A stretch of DNA of 64,000 nucleotides from Pholis gunnellus (GCA_910591455.2 OU342817.1:14209915-14273914); one strand, 5' to 3'. Positions 13,901-26,644 are shown, numbered from the stretch's first letter. Notes: generated by a model from the letters alone, not told the origin. Translations and numbers: made by a program.

Positions 13901-15323
13901 GCTGTTTCTAAGCAATTAAAGATGTTTTGACACTCAAAAACACAGTCACACCTGAGCTGTAGGAGTTAACTGATTTAAGTTAGTAAGTAGGTTGTTATAT
14001 CTGTCTCATAATGTGATATAGGACCTTTTGTTCCCTCATGTGTATAGCGTTCATAACACAAGACGGTGTTTCGGGAAGCCGGAGGCTAAAATGCATTGTA
14101 TGTGAAAGATGAAGATGGTAGCTTTGGAGAAAAAATAGCTCTGCATTCAAACATTTTGTACAAAATGTACATAGAGCATCTATTCACTGTGGGTCAAGTA
14201 TTCACTGCATCAAGTGAGATCACGGACAAACGTCTCTCATAAAGTAATTGTAAAGAGGGGAATTTCACGTTCAGTTACAAGGTCAATATGCACATAGGGA
14301 CTACATTTAAGTGGAATACATTTACATTCTGAATGGATCAATGGTGCCACTATATCAGCAGTGTGTAGATAGACATACAACTACAGGTCATATGGTCAGA
14401 GCATTGGATTATTAATTATAGAGTTATGTGTCGCGTGCCATTAAATAGGCAACATCACCTCAGACAGTACAATCACAGGGTTAGAAATATGCTAATCTGA
14501 TAAATGTGCTTACTATTGGATTGAATTAATGTATTGTGGGACTGATTCACACGAATGAAAACAAATATCCACAACAGAAACAGCATTTAAAAATAACGCA
14601 ACAGGAAAATCATTTTCAAGCAGCTTTGTTTCAAGTTCATAAAAATGTCTCCAATTATATATACACAACAGGAGAAAACATATTTAGGGTCACAATGAAC
14701 AATATGTTGAGGCTTGAATATTTCGTATCACAGCATTCATTTTTTGGCAAATAATAGAGACTTTAGAGTCCAAAATTCCAAACAATGTTGGGAGCCAATT
14801 TTAACTACATAAATAGTGTGTAGCACAAACACCGTTGAAACAACTCGACATCAACATCAGTATTTTTTATATATATATTATCATAATGTAGAAAACTTGC
14901 AATTTACATGATGAAACAGAAATATGATGAATGACTTTTTATAATGATCTGTGTTTGATATCCACGATGTGAGACGGTCAAGTCGCATCAACGCCTAAAC
15001 ACGGTGAAGGTGAAATTAGCACACTGGTCAAATGAATATGACTTTTATATTCAACAAACTGGGAGCTACCCAGTGACACACGTAAAGCACAGCAGGCAAG
15101 TTTTAACAAAAGGTTACCGGCAGGACAGCCAGATATTCCAGGAGAAATAAATAGCACAGACATATAAAAGTGAAATGAAATGAGAGTAAAACACAGAGGT
15201 AACGGTAAGAAAGCTGAATTATTTTTAGTTCGATGTGTAGCTTACAAAAAGTATGATGTTGGAGTTTGAAAGTTGCAATATACACGTTTGATTTAACCAA
15301 AACAAAAGATCCATTTCATCTGC
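10986..15323. other. Intergenic, no gene recognised
   Basis: A/T-rich sequence with scattered open frames under 100 codons that show no family resemblance, splice context or codon bias. The largest, 11530-11826 plus, looks random. A short CA tract lies near 13790-13806. Nothing else here can be supported. Confidence 0.6.
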
Positions 15324-15950
15324 TTTATTTACATTGAAAAGGACTTAAAAGTCATACATTAAGGTCAACTTAAAGGCACAATGAGTAGGATATTCCTAAA
15401 ACGTGATGCATGGACTCAAACAGAAACAATCCCTCACAATCATCGCCTATGACCCATTAGGAGTGTGTGGCGGTGTCTGTCTCTGCAGAGACCCTGCTTC
15501 CCTTTGCCTGTATTTTCTCTTTTCTTTTCATTTTGGGACCTTTCTGGGCATCAACCTCAAAAAAAAAACATAGCGACCAGGTGCCAGATCGTTAGAACGC
15601 GAACAAGAAGAAGCTACACACAGCGCCTAACGAGTGAATCTGGTAAACACCACAACTCTTGTTGAGCCAGGGAGGAGGGGCCAACGTTGAATGTTGTTTA
15701 CAAACCGCTACCGACAAATCGTACTCATTGTGCCTTAAAACACTCAGAATCAAAAAATTAAATGTTTGATGATGATGTGAGAATGAAAGAAGCCACTGGA
15801 GGCCAAAAAAAGAAAACTAAAAACAAGGCTTTTAATCTTCGGCACATGCCTCCCGCTGGAGGAAAACTCAAATCTGTAACACTTTCACAGGTAACGACTG
15901 GTCGGGTCACAGGTGAGCCGTCAGCTGTAGATGATCCGGGACAGTCAGTA
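15324..15950 (-). other. spin: Probable spindlin 3' UTR containing a MITE
   Basis: This sequence follows the spindlin stop codon on the minus strand. The first minus-strand AATAAA I see below the stop is at 15324-15329 (TTTATT on the plus strand). If it is used, the 3' UTR is about 0.6 kb and more than half of it is the TTAA-ended element at 15370-15738. The end point is inferred only. Confidence 0.35.
15370..15738. mobile_element. piggyBac-like non-autonomous element (MITE), 369 bp
   Basis: The left end reads TTAAAGGCACAATGAGTA (15370-15387). The right end at 15722-15738 is its reverse complement with one A missing, so the ends are TTAA followed by near-identical terminal inverted repeats GGCACAATGAGTA. 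TTAA target-site duplication is the hallmark of piggyBac transposases. The interior has no transposase frame. I recognise the internal sequence as a repeat common in percomorph genomes, so it was probably mobilised in trans. It lies 212 bp beyond the spindlin stop codon. Confidence 0.75.
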
Positions 15951-18206
15951 CTAGGTGGTCTTCACCAGATCATAGACGTGGATGTGAACGTCATCGTCAT
16001 ATTTGATGTAGTATACCGTGGGCTTGGCTGGGACCTGGTAGCTGACCAGGCCCGTCCTCTTCAGACCGTTATCCGTGACGTATTCCACCTGTTTACCCAC
16101 AAGGCTCTCTGGCTCCTCACCTGGCTTCCTGTCTGCTGGCAGCAGGTGTTTGTTCTCTGGGTGACGGACAAATATACAGCCAGATTAAAATAAAATAAGC
16201 AGCCAAGTTGAAAAATGTGCAAAGACAACAGCAAGGTTAAGAAAGTAAATTATCTGCAGTTTGAAGCTGAACCTTGTCCTCTACCAAACACGCTTGCTTA
16301 TTTATTTATTTATTCACTTCTTCTTGTCTCTTCTAATTCCTTGTACATAGCATAACAGGACTATCTGACTATTGAGTCAAGCAGAAACTCCGGAAATTAT
16401 GTTAAAAAAGAAAAGAAGGCGGCATACAGATTGGAGTGTTTCGTAATGCTGACTATGTAAATTTGTCCTGCCCTCTTCCTCCCACCTTTCCTAGAGGATG
16501 TGAAATGTGAAACATTCACAGTTTCATGCATACAAACACTAAATCTCTTGTTACTTTACCCGATTCGGGCAGGACACGTAGATCTCCGTCCTTATAGTCG
16601 TCCCACAGCTGGTACATATAGAGCACCGGGTCCTTCTCGTAGGTGATGTAGTACCAGTGGGTCATGATGGGGGCACGGGACAGCACCATGCCTCGCCACT
16701 CATTTTTCTCACCGTCCTCCTTCTCAAACAGATGCTCCACAGCCCGGCCCACCAGCTCCTCCGCCCCGGGAGGCACCTTGATCTTATTGTTCACTGCGGG
16801 AAGAAGACACTTTGAAATGCCTGGTAACTGGAAAACTGTATGGTAGGACATTCAAAAAATATATTATCTTACAATGCTGACAAAGCACTAATAAAATGTG
16901 CAAATACTCCTTAAAGGACTATTGGTTTTGCTTAATGTTAGCTATTGATTAGCTCACTGAAGTCGAAAAAAGTTATAGATTAACCATAAAAATGTTTGAC
17001 TGATATATCAGATAAAACAAATTATTCTTCTCCGTAAAAAAGTCCAGTATCGACTGAAGTGTTCACACTGTAAGGGTCACTTTCTTAATTATTTTGCTAC
17101 TTTCTAAAACCCGTTCGTTCACAACAACAGAAGAAGAAGAAGAACTGTGCAGTTAGCGTTAGCAACGATATTTAACACACTAGAAGAGAATGAGAAAAAC
17201 ACAAAATATGTCCATAATTAGAGATAGACGTTGTCACACTCACCGACTTTCTCTGTCAACACCTGCAGGTTGGACACCCGGTTGTCTTTGAAGAGCTCAA
17301 TGCCATACACACAGTCAAAGCCATCATATTTGACCATGTAGAGGCAGCTGTTCACAGTCAGGCGCTCCAGAACGGTGCCTTTCCACTTGGTCACGTTACC
17401 CTTCTCCCTCCAGCTGTGCTGAATCCTTCGGCCGAGCAGGTTGTCAGGGTCTGGGCTCAGGGTCGCCGCCGAGCTCTCACTCAGCTCTCCACTGCTACGC
17501 TTCCTATGAACGTGGAGGGAGTCAGGTGAGTGTGTAACTGTTGTAGACACAAAAAGGCCTTTTTTTCAAACATCCAGGGTGCCAAATGGGTCCTGTTGCC
17601 CCAAATAGTGAAATGTTAAAAATGCACACAAGGGTTTATGCCTGTCATGTATTTAATATTCACATATGTCATGCTACAGCTTGTTTAGTCATCTTCCCAC
17701 TGATGAAACCTTACACAGTGTTTACACATGCCATTACTAATATAGCTTTATCTGAGCCAATGGTGCTGTCAAACCACAGCTAAAATGTTTGTTAATCCAT
17801 AGGTAGGACTGGTCAGACTAATTCAATTCATCAATAGTATGTGTGGTGGTTATGATGTGGCAATGCATCAGACTCCACAAAAAAATATTATGTATTACAA
17901 ACACCTATTTATTGTACTCAATGTAAATGTGATGTGATCTTTAAAAGCTGAAATAAGCAAGAACATAGTATAAACGATGGTAAACAGTTTGAGAATCACA
18001 TTAAGTTTAAAGCCACTAGGCTGTGGATTTAAGAGGAAAACTGGACTAAAGTTAATGTTAAACGTTATATTTGTTGAAGAGGAGTCCCAGCCCACAGTAT
18101 ATATGTCCTGCTGTGTAGAGCTACGTGCATATAAAAGTACAGTCATACAACACTTCTGGGTCAAAGAGTTGCATCAGTGATCCTACCTGCCCCGTTTCTT
18201 TGACAT
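15951..18206 (-). CDS. spin: Spindlin-family Tudor-like histone reader, 239 aa, four coding exons
   Basis: Spindlins are nuclear readers of histone H3 trimethyl-K4, often with asymmetric dimethyl-R8, and promote rRNA and Wnt-target transcription. Coding exons on the minus strand: 18206-18187, 17503-17244, 16793-16560 and 16156-15951 (20, 260, 234 and 206 bases, 720 in all, GT-AG introns, TAG at 15953-15951). The product has three Spin/Ssty Tudor-like repeats at about residues 29-85, 107-165 and 190-236. Cage-type aromatics are W38, W47, Y66, Y73 in repeat one and F116, W126, Y145, Y152 in repeat two. The second set keeps the 10-19-7 spacing of the human SPIN1 methyl-lysine cage. It ends YDLVKTT, close to SPIN1. 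It is shorter than SPIN1 (262 aa) because of a short basic N-terminus, MSKKRGRKRSSG. The exact teleost paralogue is not assigned. Confidence 0.93.
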
Positions 18207-18228
18207 GTTTCCATAAAGTCACACAACC
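18187..18228 (-). other. spin: Spindlin exon carrying the start codon, with 22 nt of 5' UTR
   Basis: The ATG at 18206-18204 is preceded by 22 nt and then by a good acceptor (GTGTCTCGCAG) ending at 18229. The start codon is therefore in an internal exon, and at least one non-coding exon should lie upstream. Only 20 coding bases come from this 42-nt exon. Confidence 0.65.
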
Positions 18229-19332
18229 CTGCGAGACACAAGACAGTTCAGTTAGCTAATATGACCAGCTGCGACGCTCACATTCTTCTCTAACCTCAGT
18301 AAATATGAATTAAAATAGTGTTAAGTTCATTTAATGTTACTCAGCAGGTCTGCTGCCCTGAGCTATGTCAACCACAACCACGCAAATGAGCCAACAGACC
18401 CGCATTACCGGATGTAAACAACGTGTAATGCTAACTAACGTAGCTCAATGCTAATATAGACTAGCGTTACAGGTTATCTATTTATACAGCTAACCGTACA
18501 GCAAAACATGCGTAACTTTACCAAGACAAGCTGAACAAATGTCGACGTGTCGAGTGTCGTGTGGAATGTGTGTCTACAGAGAGTCTAACATCGTAAACAG
18601 CCCGGGTTAGTCAACGTTAATGAATACGTTCAGTCACTGTTTATGTTACATGAGTAACATTTCTGAGGATTTGACTCGTGCATTTCTACACATTAAGCTA
18701 GCTGAACAAAAGGAAATGCATCGCCATGTAGGCGCTGATTTTGCACACTGCTTGTAGCTTCGAGATTAACGGGCAAAACAAGGACTGAACGTAAGAAATA
18801 AACTGACATTTGTAATCACATCGACAGGTTCGATTGGCGGGAGTCGGCGGAAGAAAACGTTTGCCCTACCTGATCAAAAATTCCACATGTGTTTGTCTTT
18901 ACAGAGCAGATTCCACCACCTAACACTAACGAAAGGTAGATACACGGAAACGATCCTGATGTGTGGACTACAACTACCAGAAGCAACTCTCAGCACTCAA
19001 AGCACACTGGGATTTTAAGTCAGTTTTATGTAGTTCCTTTTGATTTGGGGCAATCGTGAAGAAATCCAGAGCAAAGTGTCACCACATTTGCATACTCCAG
19101 TGTTTTATGTAATTTAGACCAGTTCGATATTCGTATTAACACTTTGTTCTCTTTTAGATGTGTAGGATATGGTGACGCTTACAAAGCCTTGAAACTACAT
19201 TTCCCAGCATCCACCATAGAGCAAGCGCACATTTTTTCTTAAGTCGATGACTGCTGCACATTTACATACGGAAGCCCATTGCACACTGTTGGAAAAAACA
19301 TCCTGTAAATCATAACAATGAGAAACTATATA

Positions 19333-19425
19333 AAAAATAATGAATTAGTATCTCAAAATAATGAATTAGTATCTCAATATTTTAACTTGTGTCTCAAAAT
19401 AATGACAAACAATCTCAATCTTTTA
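19333..19425. repeat. Short tandem repeat, about 21-bp unit, 4-5 diverged copies
   Basis: Successive units share the words AATAATGAATTAGTATCTCA, then degrade through TTTTAACTTGTGTCTCA to AATAATGACAAACAATCTCA. I recognise it as a common fish tandem motif. Copies drift towards the right end. Confidence 0.75.
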
Positions 19426-19456
19426 AGATAGTTTTTCATTTTAATGTCTTACAGGA

Positions 19457-19481
19457 CCCCCCCCCCCCCTCCCCCCCCCCC
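19457..19481. repeat. C homopolymer interrupted by one T
   Basis: A 25-base run of C broken once by T, which is prone to assembly or length error. Confidence 0.95.
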
Positions 19482-20898
19482 AACGTTTGTGTCAGTCGAT
19501 TGTCTATTAATCAATTCTCTCAACAATTTCACCGTAAAACAACAATTAAATACTGGCAGCTCCTGAAGCAGCTCCTGTAATTTATGTTAATGGTATCTTA
19601 TCGTATTACAATAGTAGACTAAGTGGGTTTCAAAGGATTTTAACAGTATATACCAACATTTTACCGTTTATTTACAACGGATAATAAAATCTTCTACTTT
19701 TGCATTTAATTCCCCACAACTATTAGTAATAAACACAATAATTCATGTATTCACAAATACCGCTGACATTTTACACATGTAAATGTGACCTACATGAACT
19801 ACATGACAGTAAAAAAGAGAGCGAACAGTGAGAGAAGATTTGACTGTCTCACTTCTTCATCTTCAAAGGGACACAACTCCAGGTCTCCTCTACATTTTGA
19901 ATTCTGGTTTGCAGTTCTACAGTGGGCTCTATATTAGCACAAATAAACACAGTTAGGAAATCAACGTTGCATCCTCACACTCTAATTGGCAATTAACTTT
20001 ACAAACGTTAACTTTGCTGGCTATGCTGTAAGCAAACGTTACAGCTACTTGAGCTTGAGCTAGCTGGCGTTACAGAGCTCGCTTCGAAAATTCTAGCAAC
20101 CTGAAACATTATTTGAGATGATAACGGTTCAATAATCATGAAGACAAAACAATACTGGACTCTGTCAGTTCATGGTGATAAGCGTAACTTTACCTCGGCT
20201 CCTCGGTTGATCTCCACATGGCTGTGCTCAGAAGGATGAACTGAAGCTGTGAAGTCCAAGGTCACGTTCAGGAGCAGTCGCTCACATCTCGTCACTCAAA
20301 CATGATTAGTGGGCTTTAAGCAGTTTGATTAATAAAAATGTGCTAACATCATACAGAAACATTAGCCTACAGTCAACAGTACGATGTGGATGACAGCGAC
20401 TCACTGAACTTATGGAAGCGTATTTCCACCACTCCATTATGTGTATTACGCTGATAAATTAGGGTTATCTGCCGCTGTGGTTAACTGACGGCATTAACTG
20501 TTCATTTACATGCGAAGAATGAATATTTAACAGTATGTTACCGTTATTATGAATTTACCTTTGTAAATCAATTTACAGCAATTTACTACAGTGAAGGTAT
20601 TCAGAACATGTGTGAAAGGCATAGCTTGCTATAGCCAACCATTTAACGTATTATGAAATACACCACAGTATGTGCTTTAATACTTGAACGCCGTCATAAC
20701 AACCTAAAGGATTGTCGCTGAAATGCTAATTTCCACCACAAGATGTCATACTAAACACAAAAACTCAGCCACAGGCTCTTTTAACTGACTTCAGATGATG
20801 GACTCACCAGTGTGGAGAGTGAATGATGCAGTACCCTTGGGTGCCTGTCTGACAGCTTTTTCAGGGTGAAAAGTGTTTGGTTTTATCTTGTGCCAAAC

Positions 20899-20902
<4 letters not shown>

Positions 20903-20984
<82 letters not shown>
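20903..20984. repeat. (TG)n microsatellite, about 82 bp
   Basis: A pure alternating TG tract. It produces the poly-Thr/His open frame on the opposite strand, which is not a gene. Confidence 0.97.
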
Positions 20985-20985
<1 letters not shown>

Positions 20986-22392
20986 CTCACCTGTGATGTG
21001 AACACACTGCGTAAACCTTAGCCTTGATGTATTGTAGCTCCATTTCTTTGAAAATACCTTCTTGACACATTTTGCTGTCATTTGTCTTACTACTAAGACT
21101 TCATTTATTCGCCTATTTATGGTAAATTGTGTAATTTTAGTTTAAAATGTGAGCATTCATCATACATAATACATATTTTATGACCAAACAGAGCAGTAAA
21201 AAGAAAAAAAGATTCTTGGCCCTTTCTTGAAAACAAACTAAGCAACATAAACAAAGACTGCAAGCCAATCATTTAATTGAATGGATGTTTGTGGTAAATT
21301 ATTGTCTTCGTGATAATTATCATTTTGTCACAGAGTAATAAACATGATAATGTGTGGTGCTCTACATTGTTTCAATATTGTTTCAGAAATACAACAGGTC
21401 CTTGTGTAACAATGGGTGCAAAAACACTGCTGCGTATTTCCCTCTGCAAAATTATTAAATGCTGATGTTGACTTCTCACGTCCAACTAAAGGGTAAAACC
21501 TGCTAAAGGCACCACATTTGTGAAGCAGTCTGCCGAACTGTATTTTTAGAAGTTCTCAGATTGAGAATAACACTCGGATTTCCATACTAAGTCAAAACTG
21601 GAAATCATTTAATTAACCACTTTCCTTCCTAAATGTAGTGTAACATTATCTCAAAAGAGGATACACCCTCACAAATATCATTCATAGTGTAGACGCATGC
21701 GTTATCTCCAACACACTTCTTCTTTATCAAAAACAGACTGGGCTACCATTTTTGTCAACCCTGCAAAAGTGACAAAACTTGTTTGATGACAAGCTCTCTA
21801 CATATGCACATAGGGAGGGGATTGCTAAATTATCTAAGTGGCTTGTTTTACTATCAGAATTTGATCAATTCCATCCAAAAGTCCAATTTATGAAAACAGT
21901 TGGAAACCAGCCCGAGGCGCGGGAACCAGAACATTACTTAATCACAGACTGCGCTTCGTGCTCTAAAGCTTTGTTTATACTCGTGTGTCTTTGAAAGAGT
22001 GCAATGATTACCATTTGTGACAGTCACGTGATCGCGAGAAAAGGCCCAGAGCATCCGATGTGCTCAGCATGTGGCCAATTAATAATAGCTCGTGGCTGCA
22101 GAGACACCTGTATCCACAAGCTAACGTTAAATCACATTTTAACCAAAATAAGTTTCAGCAAACCGCTGGAAAATAGCTGAATATTTCTTCCGCTTAGGAG
22201 TAATAAAAGTGTAACTTAATATTAACACTAACGTGACCCAGAAAATCACGTTACCCAGACAAGCTAGGTAGCTTTAGCTGGTGAGCTAACGCTAAACCAA
22301 CGGTAACTTTAGTTGCGAATCACTTGTGACCATGGCAACTTGGCTTCACAAATTTTTGAAAATTGTTTCACTCAAAGAAAAACGTAACTTAC

Positions 22393-22500
22393 GTTGCATC
22401 TCCATGTTAGCGACGTTCCCCTACAGACAGACAGACAGATATAAAAAGAAAGAGCAGCGAGATGCAGTGTGAGGAACAAGATGGCTGCCGTGATTGGCTG
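22393..22500 (-). promoter_or_regulatory. spin: Candidate minus-strand promoter and first exon for spindlin
   Basis: A strong donor, AAC followed by GTAAGTTACG, lies at 22393/22392 on the minus strand. About 90-100 bp upstream on that strand are a YY1-type AAGATGGC (22478-22485, read on plus) and a CCAAT box (ATTGG at 22493-22497 on plus), both typical of housekeeping promoters. This is the best of three candidate starts for the spindlin transcript. Initiation in the other direction is not excluded. Confidence 0.35.
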
Positions 22501-23289
22501 ACGAGAAACAGCTGTTAGCCAGTCCTTTGAAATTTCTATATTTTCTGTCTCTTTATTTATTTGTAATCGTTTTAATGATTGTACAAGCTATCATTTCAAA
22601 CAAGTTTACATGTGTATTAATCTTAATAAACAAATCTGCCCCCCTCTGGAGAGAACACGTGAACTGTGTCAATCCATCCAGACACAGTTAACACATTGTG
22701 GGCTGAAATGTGTGAAAACGCTGTTGACCCAAATAATGTGTATTTTATTGACACATCTCTTCTAGCTGAGTACACCTGGCAATTTCTGAGTTTGTGGTGG
22801 ATGTTTTAAAGCTGATAGTATTTTTTTGACTCATCATATTTAAATTGAAAAACCTTTGGACTAAAAAGAAATAAATTATTCAGTAGCCCAAATCTTATTC
22901 CTGGCAGTGTGAAAGCTTTACAGCATTTAAACCTTCCTGTCGGGGAATCAAAATTTACAGAAACTGAACAGTAACAGAATGAATAAAATATGATAAAATA
23001 AATAATTTGACCTCATTAGTGTCATGTCCAAATTTGTAATGGGAAGGGGAGGGATGTTGGCGTGGACTCGAATCTTGGCTACAACCCTGATCCTGACATA
23101 GGCCCACATCCTGCACGTCTGCCTTAAAAATTGGGAGGACAAAAATGCAAAAACAGAGAGGTGAAGGTATTTTTGTTCAGGTTAACCTCCTCTACTCTTG
23201 AACTCATCATTATTCAGCCACCCAGGGTCTAAACTCTACTGTCATTTCAGAAACGGTTTGCTCTCAACTGGATTTAGCTTATTTCACCC

Positions 23290-23317
23290 AATAAACGGTT
23301 CTGATTCTGATTCTGAG
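23290..23317 (+). mobile_element. Possible retroposon 3' tail with (TTCTGA)n
   Basis: AATAAACGG is followed by repeats of TTCTGA. Non-LTR retroposon copies in fish often end in a short tandem tail of this kind. No body or coding remnant was recognised upstream, so the call is weak. Confidence 0.3.
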
Positions 23318-24141
23318 AGAAATTGAATTTGCTGTCTTCCATTAGCAGCAGGTTAGCCGAAGGTCGCTCTTTATGATAATCAACTTCTGGATTAAAACAG
23401 TTTGACCACAGATAGGTATGATTAGTTCACTACATACTGAATTGATGTGAGGTGTGAGTCGATGTCCGTATAGCTGACAGCCTTCAGGAGAAAGCCAGTG
23501 TTCTATCGACACAAAGCTGTCCGGCGTCCAAGGTTGCCTCCTTTTGGACTTGTTGTTGTCACAGCAACAGAAAAGCCTGGATGTGGGAGAAATGGGCTGA
23601 TTTCTTTTATCCTTTTTTTTCTTACATTCACCGTGATGCTCTCTGCAGGCGTTCAGTAAATCAGTGGAGGTCACTCAGTCTTCAGGGCAAAAGGAAGTAT
23701 GGAGTGAGACATGCAACTCAGCACATTTTGGTTGTTACATCTCAGCCACTTGAATATGTCGATTTAAGCCGACTGTTTTGCATAAGCAAGGCCCCAAAAT
23801 ATAAATCCTTATGTTTACTCTGACTGACACCTCTTGCTGCTCGTCTCTTGCTAAATTTCTCAAATGTCTGCCTTCTGAGAAGGGGAGCCCACAGCGGCCG
23901 TCTCTCCTGGGACACCATGCCGTCTCCCAAAATAGAGGTCTCCTCCTCTCCTTCCAAGTCTTCAACTCTTCCAGGTGTCAGTCGCCTCCATTTGCATTAC
24001 TGGTTAGAGGAAAAACTCACAGATCATCCACACACTCCTGCACAGAAATGACTTGCATACTGCTGAGAAATCTTGTTGATGTTTTTTGTCAAGTATTGCA
24101 GGGAGATTGCATTACAGACTTGTAAAGTCAACCCAAGGTTA

Positions 24142-24160
24142 GTGTGTGTGTGTGCGTGTG

Positions 24161-24215
<55 letters not shown>

Positions 24216-24230
24216 ATGTGTGTGTGTGTG
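24142..24230. repeat. Interrupted (GT)n microsatellite, about 89 bp
   Basis: A GT tract with GCGT, CCTG and GCAT interruptions. A shorter related tract follows near 24347-24388. Confidence 0.95.
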
Positions 24231-26439
24231 CATTGATTAGATATCTCTATTATTAGCCACATATGCAACTTGAACTACGGCTTTAAAGGGACGGCATATC
24301 ATGGCTGTGTCATGCCTGTCTAGAGGTGAAAAGAACTTGACTGTGATGTGTGCACGTGTGTGCGTAGGTGTGTGTGTGTGCGTGTGTGAAGCAGGGTGTT
24401 GGAGCTAAAAAAGAAGTGTGTTTGATGACGTTAATTAACAGGGTTGTATTTCTGTCTGGATCACACTTCCTCTCTGAAGATGAACTGGCAAATATGAACG
24501 TATTCAACAAAACCCTGTGAGCCGAGTCAAGACCAAACATGAAGAAACAGTATCTCGAGTGTTGTGATGTTGATTATGAATAGTTTTCAGAGACTGCGAG
24601 ATGAGTAGATACAGAACAACACATGAGCATGTGCATTCAAATGGCAGCTGGCTATTCCTGTGTTTTCATTCATGTATCATCTACATGTAGATGAAAGCCA
24701 AAGCCACTTTGCTGCTGAGACTGTTTCACATGTTTGATTTTTGTTATTTTCTATTTTAAAGGTTAAGTGTGTAGATATATTTCATAGACTTTTCTCAAAG
24801 AGGCACCTGTATTTGGCTTCTGACAGCTCATCGTCATGTATTCAGTCTAATAAATAAAATTCACCATTTCTGATGACAGAATGATTCACATTTGGATTGT
24901 ATGTGTGTAATTTAATCTCCTGGAACATGTGATGATGAAGTGCTGTTTGGTCAGGTTGACAGTTTGCGTCTCCCTGAGGTGTTTTGCTCGTCTGTTCTTC
25001 ATCTCATCTATGTGTGAACATGCGAGCTTACAAGATTTATTGGACCTGCCTTGTGGACAATGCGACGGTTGGTGTTTCCATACTGCCTTCTGATTACACA
25101 TGCTGGGGATTTATGTGGTCTGATTGTCAGATGGTGGTGAGATTCTTTTCAGCAGTTTGGGATTTCTTGCAGGGAGTCGATATCTAGTAAAGACTGAAGC
25201 AAGAGTTTATCCGTCTAATAGTATGTTGAGTATTTCAGAAGCACAAAAAAACACATAGACCGTCTCAAACAACAGCGGCTGATACCGCCACAGACGTAAC
25301 CACACGATTAACAGCGTTCCCTTCTGAGAGCTGAAGGTAGCCGTAGCGTCTGCCACCCAGCACTCAACCAGAATGCAAAATGTTTCAATATAATTATATC
25401 CTGTCGGTGTGATAACAAGTAAATCCTCTCATTAATTGGGTCTTAGGATTGTGTAGCTCTTGCTGTCACAGCTAATTGACCCCAAGAATGAGGTGGAGTA
25501 CATCGGCCTTCATTCATGCACAACTCTAATTAACACCACCACTGCAGAGAGAGATGCATTTGTGTGTGCATACATCTCAGTGTGTGTGTGTGTGTGTGTG
25601 ACATGGGATCTATCAGGCTGGTCTCATCCAGCATTCGTTGGATCTGGTGACCCCAATCAACAGAGTCAGACCATATGGAGACGGAAGAGAGAGAGACTTT
25701 AGCTTTTATTTGGAGTTGTATTTCTGTCCACCTGGCGAAAGTCCAACATTAAACCACTGTAGGCACTAACTGTGTCTGTCTGCCAGCTGCTTGGTGCTGA
25801 GCAAGTGTACAGTGGAGCTTTTTAGCTAAAAACAGCTGCCAACAGCTGCAGAAAATAAAGCGGATGAGAGCGGATATGAAATGAACAATTTCCAAATGTA
25901 ACACGTCATATTGCTTTTTCTTCAAAAAAAAAAGTGCTTTTTCAAATTGATTTGAAGGTCCATTCTTGCCAATTCAATCCCAAGTAACTGAGGTAAACGG
26001 GAGGGGTTTAGCGTCTTGCTCAAGGACACTTTTACAGGACATTGATGGACAGAGTAGCTGTGGTGAAGATGCATTCTGACACTGTCTGCTTACGGGACGG
26101 CCTCATACACCACGAGGCAGCCGCCTCAGAGGACACAGACGTCCCTCCGTTTACTCCTCCCACTCTAAGAAATGAGTCGAGGTTTATGTTTCCCCGCTGA
26201 GATAATAAACGGCGCTGAATGTATTGATCACTTCACCATCAAGAGGTGTTATCCTATATAACGTTGATTACAGTTTATTTTGATGAGTAACAGCGCTGTG
26301 TTTCTTTCCAGCGGGCGACTGGACTTAGTGGACTCTCTATCTGTCTGCCCACGCTTTCTCTCCCTTGTTCTTCAATCCTTTAATCTCTGCATAAACCCAC
26401 TCTGACTTCATAGCCCTGAGTCATACTGTATCACATCAG

Positions 26440-26506
26440 AGTCTCCTCTCCTCTCCTCTCATCCTCTCTTCTTGTTTCTCTCCTCTCCTCTCCTCTCCTT
26501 TTGTTT
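26440..26506. repeat. (CTCCT)n pyrimidine-rich repeat
   Basis: Two blocks of CTCCT-type pentamers separated by about 20 bases, giving a pyrimidine-rich strand. Confidence 0.8.
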
Positions 26507-26644
26507 CTCACAGTATGTTTTTGAATTTCACAATGTGTGTGTTCTTCCTGTCACTGTTACCCAAACAGCTGGAGGTGCTGCTCTGTCAATGGATTGCTGA
26601 TGCTGCATGCTGATTCCATACGAGCTAATCTGATGGCTTTATAT

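Larger units (their letters stand above)
18229..22392 (-). other. spin: Spindlin 5' region: probable 5' UTR intron(s) and alternative first exons
   Basis: No further coding exon is seen. Three minus-strand donor-like sites, with exon ends at 18522, 20194 and 22393, are each followed by nearly the same intron start (GTAAAGTTACGC twice, GTAAGTTACG once) and lie near GCTAACGTTA-type words. The tandem repeat at 19333-19425, a C homopolymer and a long (GT)n tract also lie here. Which exon joins 18228 cannot be decided from the sequence. Confidence 0.4.

Noticed and set aside
15762..16193. 143-codon plus-strand frame
   Set aside because: It overlaps the last spindlin exon in antisense and has no recognisable domain.
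24740..24870. Possible fragment starting AAAGGTTAAGTGTGTAG, like another fish MITE end
   Set aside because: The similarity fades after the first 20 bases and no opposite end is visible.
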